NCBI RefSeq assembly: GCF_004362045.1
Contig: NZ_SNWX01000021.1
Location: forward strand, 1-52,661
Length of the DNA: 52,661 nucleotides
Direction of reading: 5' to 3'
Source of the DNA: Halanaerobium saccharolyticum
GTDB lineage: Bacteria; Bacillota; Halanaerobiia; Halanaerobiales; Halanaerobiaceae
Below the pieces are notes generated by a model. It was not told where the DNA came from. It ran no database searches and was given only the letters and a program-made list of their open reading frames with translations. Each line of letters begins with the position of its first letter. Positions within the stretch are counted from its first letter, which is position 1. This document shows positions 1-7,828 of this stretch, in pieces. The position numbers were made by a program, and so were the translations under genes.

Positions 1-125
1 ATATTATTTAATATAAGCTTTAAACTATAATTACTTTTAAGTTTTAACACTCAAAGTATATTAACGTTGGCTTGCTGTTTAATTTTCAAGGTTCATATTT
101 TGCCGCATTTATTTATCAGCGACAT
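1..125 (-). promoter_or_regulatory. Probable rRNA operon leader (16S gene lies outside the window)
   Basis: Downstream of two strong tandem promoters, on the minus strand, comes a non-coding AT-rich leader. It contains the phrase CCTTGAAAATTAAACAG (about 75-91), which closely resembles the conserved stretch found just upstream of rRNA genes in many Bacillota (boxA/antitermination-processing region). No 16S 5' sequence is reached before position 1, so the rRNA gene itself is inferred. A tRNA operon is the alternative. Confidence 0.6.
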
Positions 126-130
126 TTAAT

Positions 131-159
131 ATCTTATCAACTGTGCCTCACTTTGTCAA
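131..159 (-). promoter_or_regulatory. Strong sigma-70 promoter, rrn P2
   Basis: On the minus strand, TTGACA (154-159) and TAAGAT (131-136) are separated by exactly 17 bases. The spacer and the sequence after the -10 (TTAAATGTCGC) resemble those of the upstream promoter, so the pair looks like an rrn P1/P2 tandem. Confidence 0.85.
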
Positions 160-236
160 GAACTTTTTAGAAAAAAATTTAAAAGCCTTGATTTTTATGT
201 TCTATAAAAGAACTTACTTTCTGTGCGACGTTTATT

Positions 237-265
237 ATCTTATCAAGGCTTAATCTCTTTGTCAA
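237..265 (-). promoter_or_regulatory. Strong sigma-70 promoter, rrn P1
   Basis: TTGACA (260-265) and TAAGAT (237-242) lie 17 bases apart on the minus strand. The -35 box begins six bases after the mnmA stop codon. No intrinsic terminator is visible between mnmA and this promoter. Confidence 0.85.
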
Positions 266-270
266 GAGTT

Positions 271-1344
271 TCAAAAACTTTTTTTAATGATTCCGCCCCC
301 AAGAACTAAATCATCTAAATAAAAAACAACTGACTGTCCTGGAGTTACCGCTCTTTGAGCTTCTTCAAACTCAACTTTCAACTCATCTTTATCTGTTTTT
401 TCAATATAAGCTTTTACTGGATAACTATTATATCTGATTTGTGCTTCTACTTCCATCCGTCCCTCAATATTTTCAAAGGGAATAAAATTAATATCTTCCG
501 CAATTAACCCATCACTAAATACTGACTCATCTTGACCAACTATTACAGCATTATTTTTATAGTCTAAAGCTGTAACATAAATTGGATAACCCATAGAGAT
601 ACCCAGACCTCTTCGCTGGCCAATAGTATAATGAGAAAGTCCTTCGTGTGTACCTACCTGATTACCTTCACTATCTAAGATAGGACCTGATTTAGAAATT
701 TCAGGATAGTTTGTATCTAAAAATCTTACATAATCATCATCAGGCACAAAACAAATTTCCTGGCTTTCTGCTTTATTATGCACAGCAAAGCCCAATTCTT
801 TAGCTTTAGCTCGAATTTCATCTTTAGTATATTCACTTAAGGGAAATAATGTCTGGCTTAACTGTTCTTGATTAAGAACATATAACATATAGCTTTGATC
901 TTTATTTTCATCTGAACCCTTTTTTAAAATATATCGTCCATTTTCTGCTTCTATTTTCGCATAATGACCACTGGCTATATAATCACAACCAATTTCAATC
1001 GCTTTTCTGTGAAGTGCCTCAAATTTTATTTCTTTATTACACATTACACAGGGGTTAGGAGTTCTCCCCTGCCTATACTCATCCACGAAATAGTCGATGA
1101 CTTTTTCCTGAAACTCTTCCTGCAGATTAAATACAAAATGAGGTATCTCAAGCTTTTGAGCCACTCTCTTTGCATCTCTAACAGCAGAATAGGAACAGCA
1201 GTGATCTTCCCTATCAGTTGCCTCTTCATAATCAGGGAAAATATGCATTGTTCCACCGATAACTTCATAACCTTCTTCTTTTAACAGAGCGGCAGCAACA
1301 GAACTATCCACACCACCACTCATTGCAATCATCACTTTTTTCAT
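271..1344 (-). CDS. mnmA: tRNA-specific 2-thiouridylase MnmA
   Basis: MnmA puts sulfur on C2 of the wobble uridine (U34) of tRNA-Lys, -Glu and -Gln. It adenylates the base and transfers a persulfide sulfur supplied by a cysteine desulfurase. The 357-residue length is normal. Visible features are the PP-loop SGGVDSS (9-15), the nucleophilic Cys102 in the CxxC-N stretch, and the second catalytic cysteine Cys198 in the ESQEICF motif; the C-terminal third is the beta-barrel domain. The gene follows iscS after 26 bases, so the sulfur donor is encoded directly upstream. It is the last gene of the iscR-iscS-mnmA unit and runs almost into the rrn promoters. Confidence 0.97.
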   Translation of the reverse strand: MKKVMIAMSGGVDSSVAAALLKEEGYEVIGGTMHIFPDYEEATDREDHCCSYSAVRDAKRVAQKLEIPHFVFNLQEEFQEKVIDYFVDEYRQGRTPNPCVMCNKEIKFEALHRKAIEIGCDYIASGHYAKIEAENGRYILKKGSDENKDQSYMLYVLNQEQLSQTLFPLSEYTKDEIRAKAKELGFAVHNKAESQEICFVPDDDYVRFLDTNYPEISKSGPILDSEGNQVGTHEGLSHYTIGQRRGLGISMGYPIYVTALDYKNNAVIVGQDESVFSDGLIAEDINFIPFENIEGRMEVEAQIRYNSYPVKAYIEKTDKDELKVEFEEAQRAVTPGQSVVFYLDDLVLGGGIIKKSF

Positions 1345-1370
1345 TATTTACACCCTTATAAAATTTATTC

Positions 1371-2531
1371 TTATTTTAATGAATTCAATCTAACAATAAT
1401 TTCTTTTAATTTTTTAATTACATAATCTATTTCCTCTTTATTATTACCCTTACCAAGAGAAAATCTAATTGAACCTTTAGCATATTTATCTTCTAATCCT
1501 ATAGCTTTTAATACATGTGACACACTTAATGAACCTGATGCACAGGCAGAACCTGCAGCTGCAGCAATATTATTTAGACTTAAATTAAATAATATAGATT
1601 CCCCATCCAGATCTTTAAATGCAATATTTATATTAGCAGGTAAACGATTCTCACTTTCAGGAGCAGGTCCATTGATTTTAAAATTATCAAAATTTGATCT
1701 AAGTTGAGAAACAAAATAATCTCTAAGTAAATTTAATTCTTTTCTTTTTTTAGTTAAATTAACAGCAGCAATTTCTGCTGCTTTCCCCATTCCTACAGCA
1801 GCAGCCAGATTAGCTGTGCCAGCTCTTCTTTTCCTTTCCTGACTTCCTCCTGACATCTGGGGAGTTAACTCAACACCTTTACGCACAAAAAGAGCTCCAA
1901 TTCCTTTGGGGCCATTAAATTTATGAGCTGAAAGTGAAAGCAGGTCTACTCCCAAATCATTAACATCTATTTTGAGCTGTCCCACTGCCTGCACCGCATC
2001 TGTATGGAATAAAATATCATTTTCAGCCGCAATAGCGGCCAGTTCTTTAATTGGCTGAATACTCCCTATCTCATTATTAGCAAACATAATTGAAATTAAA
2101 ATTGTGTCTTTGCGAATATTATTACGCAGTTTTTGAGGATCTAACAGACCATCCTGATCTACTCCCAGGTATGTTATTTCAAAATCAAGATGTTTTTCCA
2201 GGTACTCACAGCTTTTTAAAACAGCATGGTGCTCAATCGCCGAAGTTATAATATGTTTTCCCTGATCAGAAAGAGCCATTGCTGCACCTTTTAGTGCCAG
2301 ATTATCAGCCTCAGTTCCTCCAGCTGTAAAAACAATTTCCTCAGCTTTTTTAGTTCCCAATAGTTCTGCAACTGCTTCTCGAGCATCTTCTAGAGCTGCA
2401 GCTGATTTTTGACCTGGAAGGTGTGAACTGGCTGGATTAGCAAAAATTTTGCTGTGAAATGGTTTCATTGCTTCCCTTACCTCCTGATTCACAGGAGTAG
2501 TTGCTGCATGATCCAGATATATGTCATTCAT
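1371..2531 (-). CDS. iscS: Cysteine desulfurase (IscS/NifS family)
   Basis: This PLP enzyme converts cysteine to alanine and a protein-bound persulfide used for Fe-S clusters and tRNA thiolation. The 386 residues begin with the typical DHAATTP motif. The PLP lysine is K204 in SAHKFNGPKG, and the active-site cysteine is C330 in GSACASGS. The gene starts one base after the iscR stop codon and precedes mnmA, so it probably feeds MnmA directly as well as Fe-S assembly. No iscU or sufU scaffold gene is adjacent, so the cluster scaffold must be elsewhere. Both nifS and iscS naming are used for such Bacillota proteins. Confidence 0.95.
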   Translation of the reverse strand: MNDIYLDHAATTPVNQEVREAMKPFHSKIFANPASSHLPGQKSAAALEDAREAVAELLGTKKAEEIVFTAGGTEADNLALKGAAMALSDQGKHIITSAIEHHAVLKSCEYLEKHLDFEITYLGVDQDGLLDPQKLRNNIRKDTILISIMFANNEIGSIQPIKELAAIAAENDILFHTDAVQAVGQLKIDVNDLGVDLLSLSAHKFNGPKGIGALFVRKGVELTPQMSGGSQERKRRAGTANLAAAVGMGKAAEIAAVNLTKKRKELNLLRDYFVSQLRSNFDNFKINGPAPESENRLPANINIAFKDLDGESILFNLSLNNIAAAAGSACASGSLSVSHVLKAIGLEDKYAKGSIRFSLGKGNNKEEIDYVIKKLKEIIVRLNSLK

Positions 2532-2532
2532 T

Positions 2533-2991
2533 TTATTTAACCTCTATTTTCTCTTTTTCTGTTTTTTCTTCTCTTTTTTTCTCTTCTATAGCTTTATCCC
2601 GCAGATCTGCAAGAGTCATATTCTCTATCACACCATTAATTGCATCTGCAAGTTCAGACCAGAGACCATGAATTACACATTTATCAATATAATTACAAAA
2701 ATCATCTTCAATTACACAATCTACAGGAGCAATTGGACCTTCCAAAGTTGTTATTATATCAGCAACACTAATATCTTCTGGTTCATGATTTAGCATATAG
2801 CCACCATGAGCTCCTCGAACACTCTTTACTAATTTCGCTTTTCTTAACGTTGCAAATAATTGTTCTAAATACTGCTCAGAAATGTTCTGTCTTTCAGAAA
2901 TTTCCCGAATTGGAATAGCTTTTCCCTCTTCATGTTCTGCTAAGTCCACCATTGCCCGTAGTCCATATCTTCCTTTAGTTGATACTCTCAT
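2533..2991 (-). CDS. iscR: Rrf2-family Fe-S transcriptional regulator (IscR-like)
   Basis: This is a winged-helix regulator of Fe-S cluster genes, 152 residues. The N-terminal helix-turn-helix (about 10-65) has the Rrf2 signature (STKGRYGLRAMVDLA, then RGAHGGYML). Three cysteines, C92, C99 and C105, have almost the spacing of the IscR [2Fe-2S] ligands, and a histidine follows at 108, so cluster sensing is likely. The C-terminal 20 residues are a Lys/Glu-rich tail. The gene leads an iscR-iscS-mnmA operon. A palindrome between its promoter and start codon is a plausible autoregulatory operator. Confidence 0.93.
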   Translation of the reverse strand: MRVSTKGRYGLRAMVDLAEHEEGKAIPIREISERQNISEQYLEQLFATLRKAKLVKSVRGAHGGYMLNHEPEDISVADIITTLEGPIAPVDCVIEDDFCNYIDKCVIHGLWSELADAINGVIENMTLADLRDKAIEEKKREEKTEKEKIEVK

Positions 2992-3010
2992 ATTTTCACC
3001 TCATATAAAC

Positions 3011-3027
3011 TTGACATTAATTATCAA
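3011..3027. promoter_or_regulatory. Candidate IscR operator
   Basis: A near-perfect 17-bp palindrome, TTGACATTAATTATCAA, lies about 10-25 bases downstream of the iscR -10 box, where a bound repressor would block transcription. Autoregulation is usual for Rrf2/IscR proteins. The assignment to IscR is inference from position. Confidence 0.5.
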
Positions 3028-3037
3028 CTTTCAACTA

Positions 3038-3066
3038 ATTTTAACATATGACTAAAACAGTGTCAA
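3038..3066 (-). promoter_or_regulatory. iscR operon promoter
   Basis: TTGACA (3061-3066) and TAAAAT (3038-3043) are separated by 17 bases, with an extended -10 TG dinucleotide (TGTTAAAAT). It lies directly after the yigZ stop codon, about 45 bases before the iscR start. Confidence 0.8.
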
Positions 3067-3090
3067 TACTGATTCTTCAAATATCTTATA

Positions 3091-3726
3091 TTATTTAAAA
3101 ACACTCTTTATTATCTTTAAATCATAATCTGCAGCTGTTTTTTCCTGGAGAATATTTTTAAGTTTCTCCTTAATATCTGTTGGAATTATTGCTGTTACAA
3201 CTGCCCCCTGATTACTATATTCAGTATTTTTTATATCAGATTTTAAAGCTTCTAGTTGCCCTAAAACAATACCAATTTTATCAAAAGAAGTTTTAACTTC
3301 AATTAAATAAAATTCTTTTAAGGTTTCAACTCCTGCCTCACTGATAGCCAATCTTGCTGTATCACCATAAGCTCTGATCAAGCCACCAATTCCCAATTTT
3401 GTACCTCCAAAATATCTGGTTACAACTATTACTGTATTAAGAAGAGCTTCACCTCTAATGGCTTCTAAAATAGGTGGGCCCGATGAACCCGAAGGTTCAC
3501 CATCATCATCAAAATACTCAACCGGATCCCGGTCTAATTCTGTACTTTCCACCCGGAACGCCGAAACGTTATGGCTGGCATCAGAATATTTTTCTTTAAT
3601 TTCGCCAATTCGTTTTTCAGCCTCTTCTCTACCTTCAACTGCAAAAATGCTGCCGTAAAACTTGCTATCCTTAACCTGGTTTCTAACTTCCATATTTTTA
3701 GCTGGTCTTTTTTTAAGCATAGACAT
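3091..3726 (-). CDS. YigZ/IMPACT family protein
   Basis: This 211-residue protein belongs to the UPF0029 (IMPACT/YigZ) family. The N-terminal domain carries the family signature DDDGEPSGSSGPPILE (about 74-89) followed by VVTRYFGGTKLGIGGLIRAYGD (about 100-121, quoted by its ends in many family members). The C-terminal part matches the small DUF1949-type ferredoxin-like domain. The exact function is unknown; links to translation stress are proposed for relatives. Its ATG overlaps the rarA stop codon (TAATG), so translation is probably coupled to rarA. Confidence 0.9.
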   Translation of the reverse strand: MSMLKKRPAKNMEVRNQVKDSKFYGSIFAVEGREEAEKRIGEIKEKYSDASHNVSAFRVESTELDRDPVEYFDDDGEPSGSSGPPILEAIRGEALLNTVIVVTRYFGGTKLGIGGLIRAYGDTARLAISEAGVETLKEFYLIEVKTSFDKIGIVLGQLEALKSDIKNTEYSNQGAVVTAIIPTDIKEKLKNILQEKTAADYDLKIIKSVFK

Positions 3727-5066
3727 TAGTTTTCATCCTCTGTTTTACCACTGTTTTTTAAATAATCTAAAAATTTAGCAGTCTTTTTTTCTCTGCCCAT
3801 CTCTCCTGGTTCATAAAAAGAAACATTTTTCATTTCTTCTGGCAGATAATTCTGTTCTACGTAATTTTTAGAATAACTGTGAGGATATTTATAATCCAGA
3901 CCATGACCGAGATCCGAAGCTCCAGCATAATGGCTATCCTTAAGGTGAGGTGGAACATCTCCAGCTTTATTGTTTTCTACATATTCTACAGCACTGCTGA
4001 TGGCTTTAACTACCGAATTACTCTTTGGGGCAGTAGCAATATAAATAACTGCTTCAGCAAGCGGAATTTTTGCTTCTGGAAAACCAATCTGTTCTACTGC
4101 TCTGGCTGCAGATTCAGCAATTATTAAAGCAGTTGGATCTGCCATTCCGACATCTTCAGCTGCATGAATTACGACTCTACGGGCAATAAATTTAGGATCT
4201 TCACCACTAACAATCATTCTGGCCAGCCAGTAAATAGCTGCATCTGGGTCAGAACCCCTCATACTTTTAATAAAAGCAGAAATAATATCATAGTGGTTAT
4301 CTCCAGAGCGGTCATAATTTAATATTTTTTTCTGCATTGAATCTTCAATTATTTCTTTGTTAAGTTTTATAGTTCCATTTTTATCAGCTGGGGTGGTTAA
4401 GACCGCTAATTCCAGAGTATTTAAAGCTACCCTGGCATCCCCATCGGCAAGTTCAGCAATAAATTCCAGGTCTTTATTCGAAATATCAACATTTAATTTT
4501 CCCAGTCCCCGCTCCTGATCACTGAGAGCTTTTTTTAGAATTGAATATACCTGTTTACTATTTAATTTTTCTAATCTAAAAATTCTGGATCGTGACAGCA
4601 GAGGAGAATTCACTTCGAAATATGGATTTTCAGTTGTTGCACCAATCATAATTACTGTTCCATTTTCTACAGACGGTAATAATGCATCCTGCTGTGATTT
4701 ATTAAAACGATGAATTTCATCAATAAAAAGAATAGTCTTATTGTTATACAAATTACGATTAGATTTAGCTTTTTTTATAACTTCCCTAATATCTTTAACC
4801 CCAGAAGTAACTGCATTTAATTTTATAAATTCCGCTTCAGTCTGGTTGGCAATTACCTGAGCCAGACTTGTTTTTCCCGTGCCGGGTGGTCCATAAAAAA
4901 TTAGAGACTGGAGCCGGTCAGCTTTAATAGCCCTACTCAAAAGCTTATTTTCTCCCACAATTTCTTCCTGTCCATAAAATTCTTCCAGACTGCGGGGTCT
5001 CATTCTATAAGCCAGAGGACGGTCATTTTTATTTTCTTGAGTGTTCTTGTTTTCAAAAAGGTTCAC
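3726..5066 (-). CDS. rarA: Replication-associated recombination protein RarA (MgsA)
   Basis: RarA is an AAA+ ATPase related to clamp loaders and RuvB that acts at stalled replication forks. The 446 residues contain Walker A GPPGTGKT (59-66), Walker B FIDEIHRF (about 114-121), the ATTENPYF sensor-1 region, and the family-specific C-terminal tetramerisation region ending in PHSY.KNYVEQNYLPEE. It reads from a GTG start with a GAGGTG ribosome-binding site five bases upstream. It lies between 5-formyl-THF cyclo-ligase and yigZ in one short operon. Confidence 0.96.
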   Translation of the reverse strand: MNLFENKNTQENKNDRPLAYRMRPRSLEEFYGQEEIVGENKLLSRAIKADRLQSLIFYGPPGTGKTSLAQVIANQTEAEFIKLNAVTSGVKDIREVIKKAKSNRNLYNNKTILFIDEIHRFNKSQQDALLPSVENGTVIMIGATTENPYFEVNSPLLSRSRIFRLEKLNSKQVYSILKKALSDQERGLGKLNVDISNKDLEFIAELADGDARVALNTLELAVLTTPADKNGTIKLNKEIIEDSMQKKILNYDRSGDNHYDIISAFIKSMRGSDPDAAIYWLARMIVSGEDPKFIARRVVIHAAEDVGMADPTALIIAESAARAVEQIGFPEAKIPLAEAVIYIATAPKSNSVVKAISSAVEYVENNKAGDVPPHLKDSHYAGASDLGHGLDYKYPHSYSKNYVEQNYLPEEMKNVSFYEPGEMGREKKTAKFLDYLKNSGKTEDEN

Positions 5067-5079
5067 AATTTCACCTCAA

Positions 5080-5655
5080 TTAATTTGTCTTAATTGTTTC
5101 TTTTTCGGTAATTATAATATCAACTGATACATCGTGGTCTTCAACAGGAATAGAATCTACCAGAAAACGATCATAACAAAAACCAACTTTGAGTGCCTTG
5201 TTTGCATGTTTGCTTAAAAAACTATCATAATAGCCACCACCATAACCAATTCTATAACCACAATGAGTAAAACAGGCTCCCGGAACAATTATTAGATCAA
5301 GATCTTCTGGAACTTCTTCATCTCTAATTTTAGGAACAGGTTCCTGCACTCCATAAACTCCCTCTTTTAAATCAGAATCAAGATCGTTTATCTTTGCTGT
5401 TCCGAGATCAATAACATCTTTTTTAGTATATGGTAAATATAATAGAAAACCCTGGTCTAATAATTCTTCCATCAAATCAAAGGTTTCAATTTCTTTGCGC
5501 ATTGAAGCATAAGCCATAATTTTTTTTACATTTTTTAAATGATTTAGCTCTAAAAAACGATTATTAATTTTTTTGCTCCAGCTGCTGATCTTATTTTGAG
5601 AAATTTGTGATCTCTCTTTTAAATATTTTTCTCTTAATTCTTTTTTTTCCTGCAT
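5080..5655 (-). CDS. 5-formyltetrahydrofolate cyclo-ligase
   Basis: The enzyme converts 5-formyl-THF to 5,10-methenyl-THF using ATP. I chose the internal ATG at 5655 (191 residues, MQEKKELREKY). It has a GAGGTG ribosome-binding site, and the longer reading frame starts inside a promoter (-35 at 5716-5721). Family motifs are the N-terminal KxxLRxxYLKER region, MAYASMRKEIETF, the VPGxxF motif and the GYRIGYGGGYYDSFL loop that binds nucleotide and folate. It is first in an operon with rarA and yigZ. A link between this gene and 6S RNA is well known from gammaproteobacteria (ssrS-ygfA); here the two are again neighbours. Confidence 0.94.
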   Translation of the reverse strand: MQEKKELREKYLKERSQISQNKISSWSKKINNRFLELNHLKNVKKIMAYASMRKEIETFDLMEELLDQGFLLYLPYTKKDVIDLGTAKINDLDSDLKEGVYGVQEPVPKIRDEEVPEDLDLIIVPGACFTHCGYRIGYGGGYYDSFLSKHANKALKVGFCYDRFLVDSIPVEDHDVSVDIIITEKETIKTN

Positions 5656-5692
5656 AAAATTCACCTCAATTTTAGTATTAAATTCTAAATCT

Positions 5693-5721
5693 ATAATAGC
5701 AGAAAACCAATTTTTCTGCAA
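5693..5721 (-). promoter_or_regulatory. Promoter of the cyclo-ligase-rarA-yigZ operon
   Basis: TTGCAG (5716-5721) and TATTAT (5693-5698) lie 17 bases apart. Transcription would start near 5686, about 30 bases before the chosen ATG. It follows the 6S RNA terminator. Confidence 0.7.
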
Positions 5722-5774
5722 AATAAAAATTATCCAGGCCTATAATTAAAATTCTATCAAAAAATATACTAGAT

Positions 5775-5804
5775 AAGAAAAAAGCTAACCTAAAATAGGT
5801 TAGC
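5775..5804 (-). terminator. Terminator of 6S RNA
   Basis: A perfect 8-bp stem, GCTAACCT / AGGTTAGC, with a 5-base loop (5784-5804) is followed on the minus strand by a run of six T and then CTT. Confidence 0.9.
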
Positions 5805-5994
5805 TGAATACTCATCCGCCGTGCCGGTTGATTTGGAATTTTGATCCCTGTCTGCCAAGTGGGTGCCCTCCTACCTGGTTTATAGGTCCATTGAAGGCTT
5901 CTACGCCGCAGGTAGAGCTCAGGCTCCCTATGTCTAAGTGTTGGTCAAAATGTTTAATCATTATCGAACACGGCAGATGATATTTACTTTTCTA
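5784..5994 (-). ncRNA. ssrS: 6S RNA
   Basis: This RNA of about 200 nt would mimic an open promoter and bind sigma-A RNA polymerase. The ends form a long closing stem: ATCTGCCGTG near the 5' end (5970-5979) pairs with CACGGCGGAT near the 3' end (5813-5822). A largely unpaired centre and a GC-rich apical region (CTACCTGCGGCGTAG and AGGTAGGAGGGCACCC) lie between them. It has its own consensus promoter and terminator and contains no ORF. Its place directly downstream of aspS matches bsrA (6S-1) of Bacillus subtilis. The 5' end is estimated from the promoter. Confidence 0.85.
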
Positions 5995-6000
5995 TAAATA

Positions 6001-6029
6001 ATATTAACATATATCGCTAAAATCTGCAA
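6001..6029 (-). promoter_or_regulatory. 6S RNA promoter
   Basis: TTGCAG (6024-6029) and TAATAT (6001-6006) are separated by 17 bases, with an extended -10 (TGTTAATAT). The predicted start is close to 5994. The -35 lies in the aspS 3' untranslated region and overlaps a small hairpin (CTGCAGCAA / TTGCTTGCAG). Confidence 0.8.
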
Positions 6030-6051
6030 GCAAAAAATTGCTGCAGTAACG

Positions 6052-7827
6052 CTAAGAACGAATAGAAATCCCAAGTTCCTGCAGCTGTTTTTTATCAACT
6101 TTAGAAGGCGCATTTGTCAGCGGTGAAGTTGCCTTCTGAGTTTTAGGAAAAGCGATTACATCTCTAATTGAATCAGTTCGGCCAATAATCATCATTAAAC
6201 GATCAAGCCCAAAAGCAATTCCACCATGGGGTGGGGTACCATAATCAAAAGCTTCCAGCAGATAACCAAATTTCTCCTGCTGCTCCTCCTCGCTGATAGA
6301 TAGTACAGAAAATACTTTTTCCTGCAGCTTGTGATTATTTATTCTAATACTTCCTCCACCTAATTCTTCTCCATTTAAAACAAGGTCATAAGCTTTAGAT
6401 TTTACGGAAGCAGGATCACTATCTAATTTTTCAACATCCGCTTCTGCAGGAGCAGTAAATGGATGGTGAAGTGCAGCCAGACGATCCTCAGTTTCATCAT
6501 ATTCAAACAATGGAAAATCTACAATCCAGACAAATTTATAAACTTCAGCTGGTATTAGATTATTTTCCTTTGCAATCTTTAAGCGTAAATTACCTAAAGC
6601 TGCAGCAGCAACAGAAGGTTTATCAGCTACAATTAATAATAAATCTCCTTTTTCAGCGTTCATAACTTTCTTGATTGCTTCAATTTCTTCCTCAGCTAAA
6701 AACTTAGCTATCGGTGACTTAAGTTCATCCTCTCTTAAGGCCATCCAGGCTAGACCTTTAGCCTTAAACATTTTTACATATTCCTCAAAACCATCAATGG
6801 TACTCCGGGGAGAATCAGCGCCACCTTTAAAGTTAATCCCTTTTACCTGACCACCACTACTGACAGTACCGCTAAAGATATTAAAGTCACTATCCTTAAC
6901 AACTTCAGATAAATTTTTAAGTTCCATGCCAAAACGCAGATCAGGTTTGTCAGAGCCAAAACGATCTATTGCTTCCTGATAGGTCATTCTCTTAATTTTA
7001 GCCGGAACTTCAATATCACCAACTGCAAATAATTCTTTCATTAAACCTTCAGTGACTTCCATTACCTCTTCCTGATTTACAAATGACATTTCCATATCAA
7101 TTTGAGTAAATTCTGGCTGGCGGTTGGCTCTCAAATCTTCATCTCTAAAACAGCGAGCTATCTGAAAATACCTTTCCATACCTGAAACCATTAATAACTG
7201 TTTAAAAATTTGAGGAGACTGAGGTAAAGCAAAAAATTGTCCCTGATTTACTCTACTTGGCACCAGATAGTCTCTAGCTCCTTCGGGGGAACTCTTAGTT
7301 AAAATTGGAGTTTCGATTTCCCAGAAATCCTTTTGATCTAGAAAATCTCTGGTAGTTTTAGTAACCTGATGTCTTAGACCCATCAATTTTGTCATTTTAG
7401 GTCTTCTTAAATCCAAATATCTATACTTCAGTCTTACATCTTCACCAGTATCTATGTTATCTTCAATCTGAATCGGAGGAGTTTCGGCAGCATCTAAAAC
7501 CCTCAATTCTTCGGCTTTAATTTCAATTTCACCTGTTGGAAGCTCCGGATTTATATTCCCTTCAGGTCTTGGTTCGACTTCACCTGTAATCGCAACAACA
7601 TATTCAGAACGAAGAGAGTCAGCTTTTTCGAATAACTCTTCTCCAGCATCAGGATTAAAAACTACCTGTATTATCCCGGAACGATCTCTGATATCAGTAA
7701 AGATAACTCCACCATGATCTCTTCTTTTCTGGACCCAGCCCATGATTGTTACTTTAGTTTCGTTATCTCCCTTACTTACTTCTCCACAAAGGTGGGTTCT
7801 CTTTAAATCTTTAATTGTTTCACCCAT
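6052..7827 (-). CDS. aspS: Aspartate--tRNA ligase
   Basis: AspRS charges tRNA-Asp and, in organisms with GatCAB, often tRNA-Asn too. At 591 residues it is the long bacterial type. It has an N-terminal OB-fold anticodon domain (about 1-110, with GWVQKRRDHGGVIFTDIRD), a class II core with motif 2 (FRDEDLRANRQPEFTQID) and motif 3 (GIAFGLDRLMMI near 530), and the GAD insertion at about 290-420. It starts one base after hisS ends, on a shared transcript. Whether it is discriminating or non-discriminating cannot be decided by eye. Confidence 0.98.
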   Translation of the reverse strand: MGETIKDLKRTHLCGEVSKGDNETKVTIMGWVQKRRDHGGVIFTDIRDRSGIIQVVFNPDAGEELFEKADSLRSEYVVAITGEVEPRPEGNINPELPTGEIEIKAEELRVLDAAETPPIQIEDNIDTGEDVRLKYRYLDLRRPKMTKLMGLRHQVTKTTRDFLDQKDFWEIETPILTKSSPEGARDYLVPSRVNQGQFFALPQSPQIFKQLLMVSGMERYFQIARCFRDEDLRANRQPEFTQIDMEMSFVNQEEVMEVTEGLMKELFAVGDIEVPAKIKRMTYQEAIDRFGSDKPDLRFGMELKNLSEVVKDSDFNIFSGTVSSGGQVKGINFKGGADSPRSTIDGFEEYVKMFKAKGLAWMALREDELKSPIAKFLAEEEIEAIKKVMNAEKGDLLLIVADKPSVAAAALGNLRLKIAKENNLIPAEVYKFVWIVDFPLFEYDETEDRLAALHHPFTAPAEADVEKLDSDPASVKSKAYDLVLNGEELGGGSIRINNHKLQEKVFSVLSISEEEQQEKFGYLLEAFDYGTPPHGGIAFGLDRLMMIIGRTDSIRDVIAFPKTQKATSPLTNAPSKVDKKQLQELGISIRS

Positions 7828-7828
7828 C

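Noticed and set aside
200-216. Small hairpin GTTCT/AGAAC between the two rrn promoters
   Set aside because: Only 5 bp, without a T-tract; too weak to call a terminator.
964-1284. Plus-strand frame of 106 codons
   Set aside because: It lies wholly within mnmA on the other strand, with no initiation signals or recognisable motif.
2521-2793. Plus-strand frame of 90 codons rich in Phe
   Set aside because: It is opposite iscR; its composition mirrors the Lys/Glu-rich tail read antisense.
5656-5721. Longer N-terminus for 5-formyl-THF cyclo-ligase
   Set aside because: The upstream TTG is the -35 box of a consensus promoter, and the inner ATG has a clear ribosome-binding site and family N-terminus.
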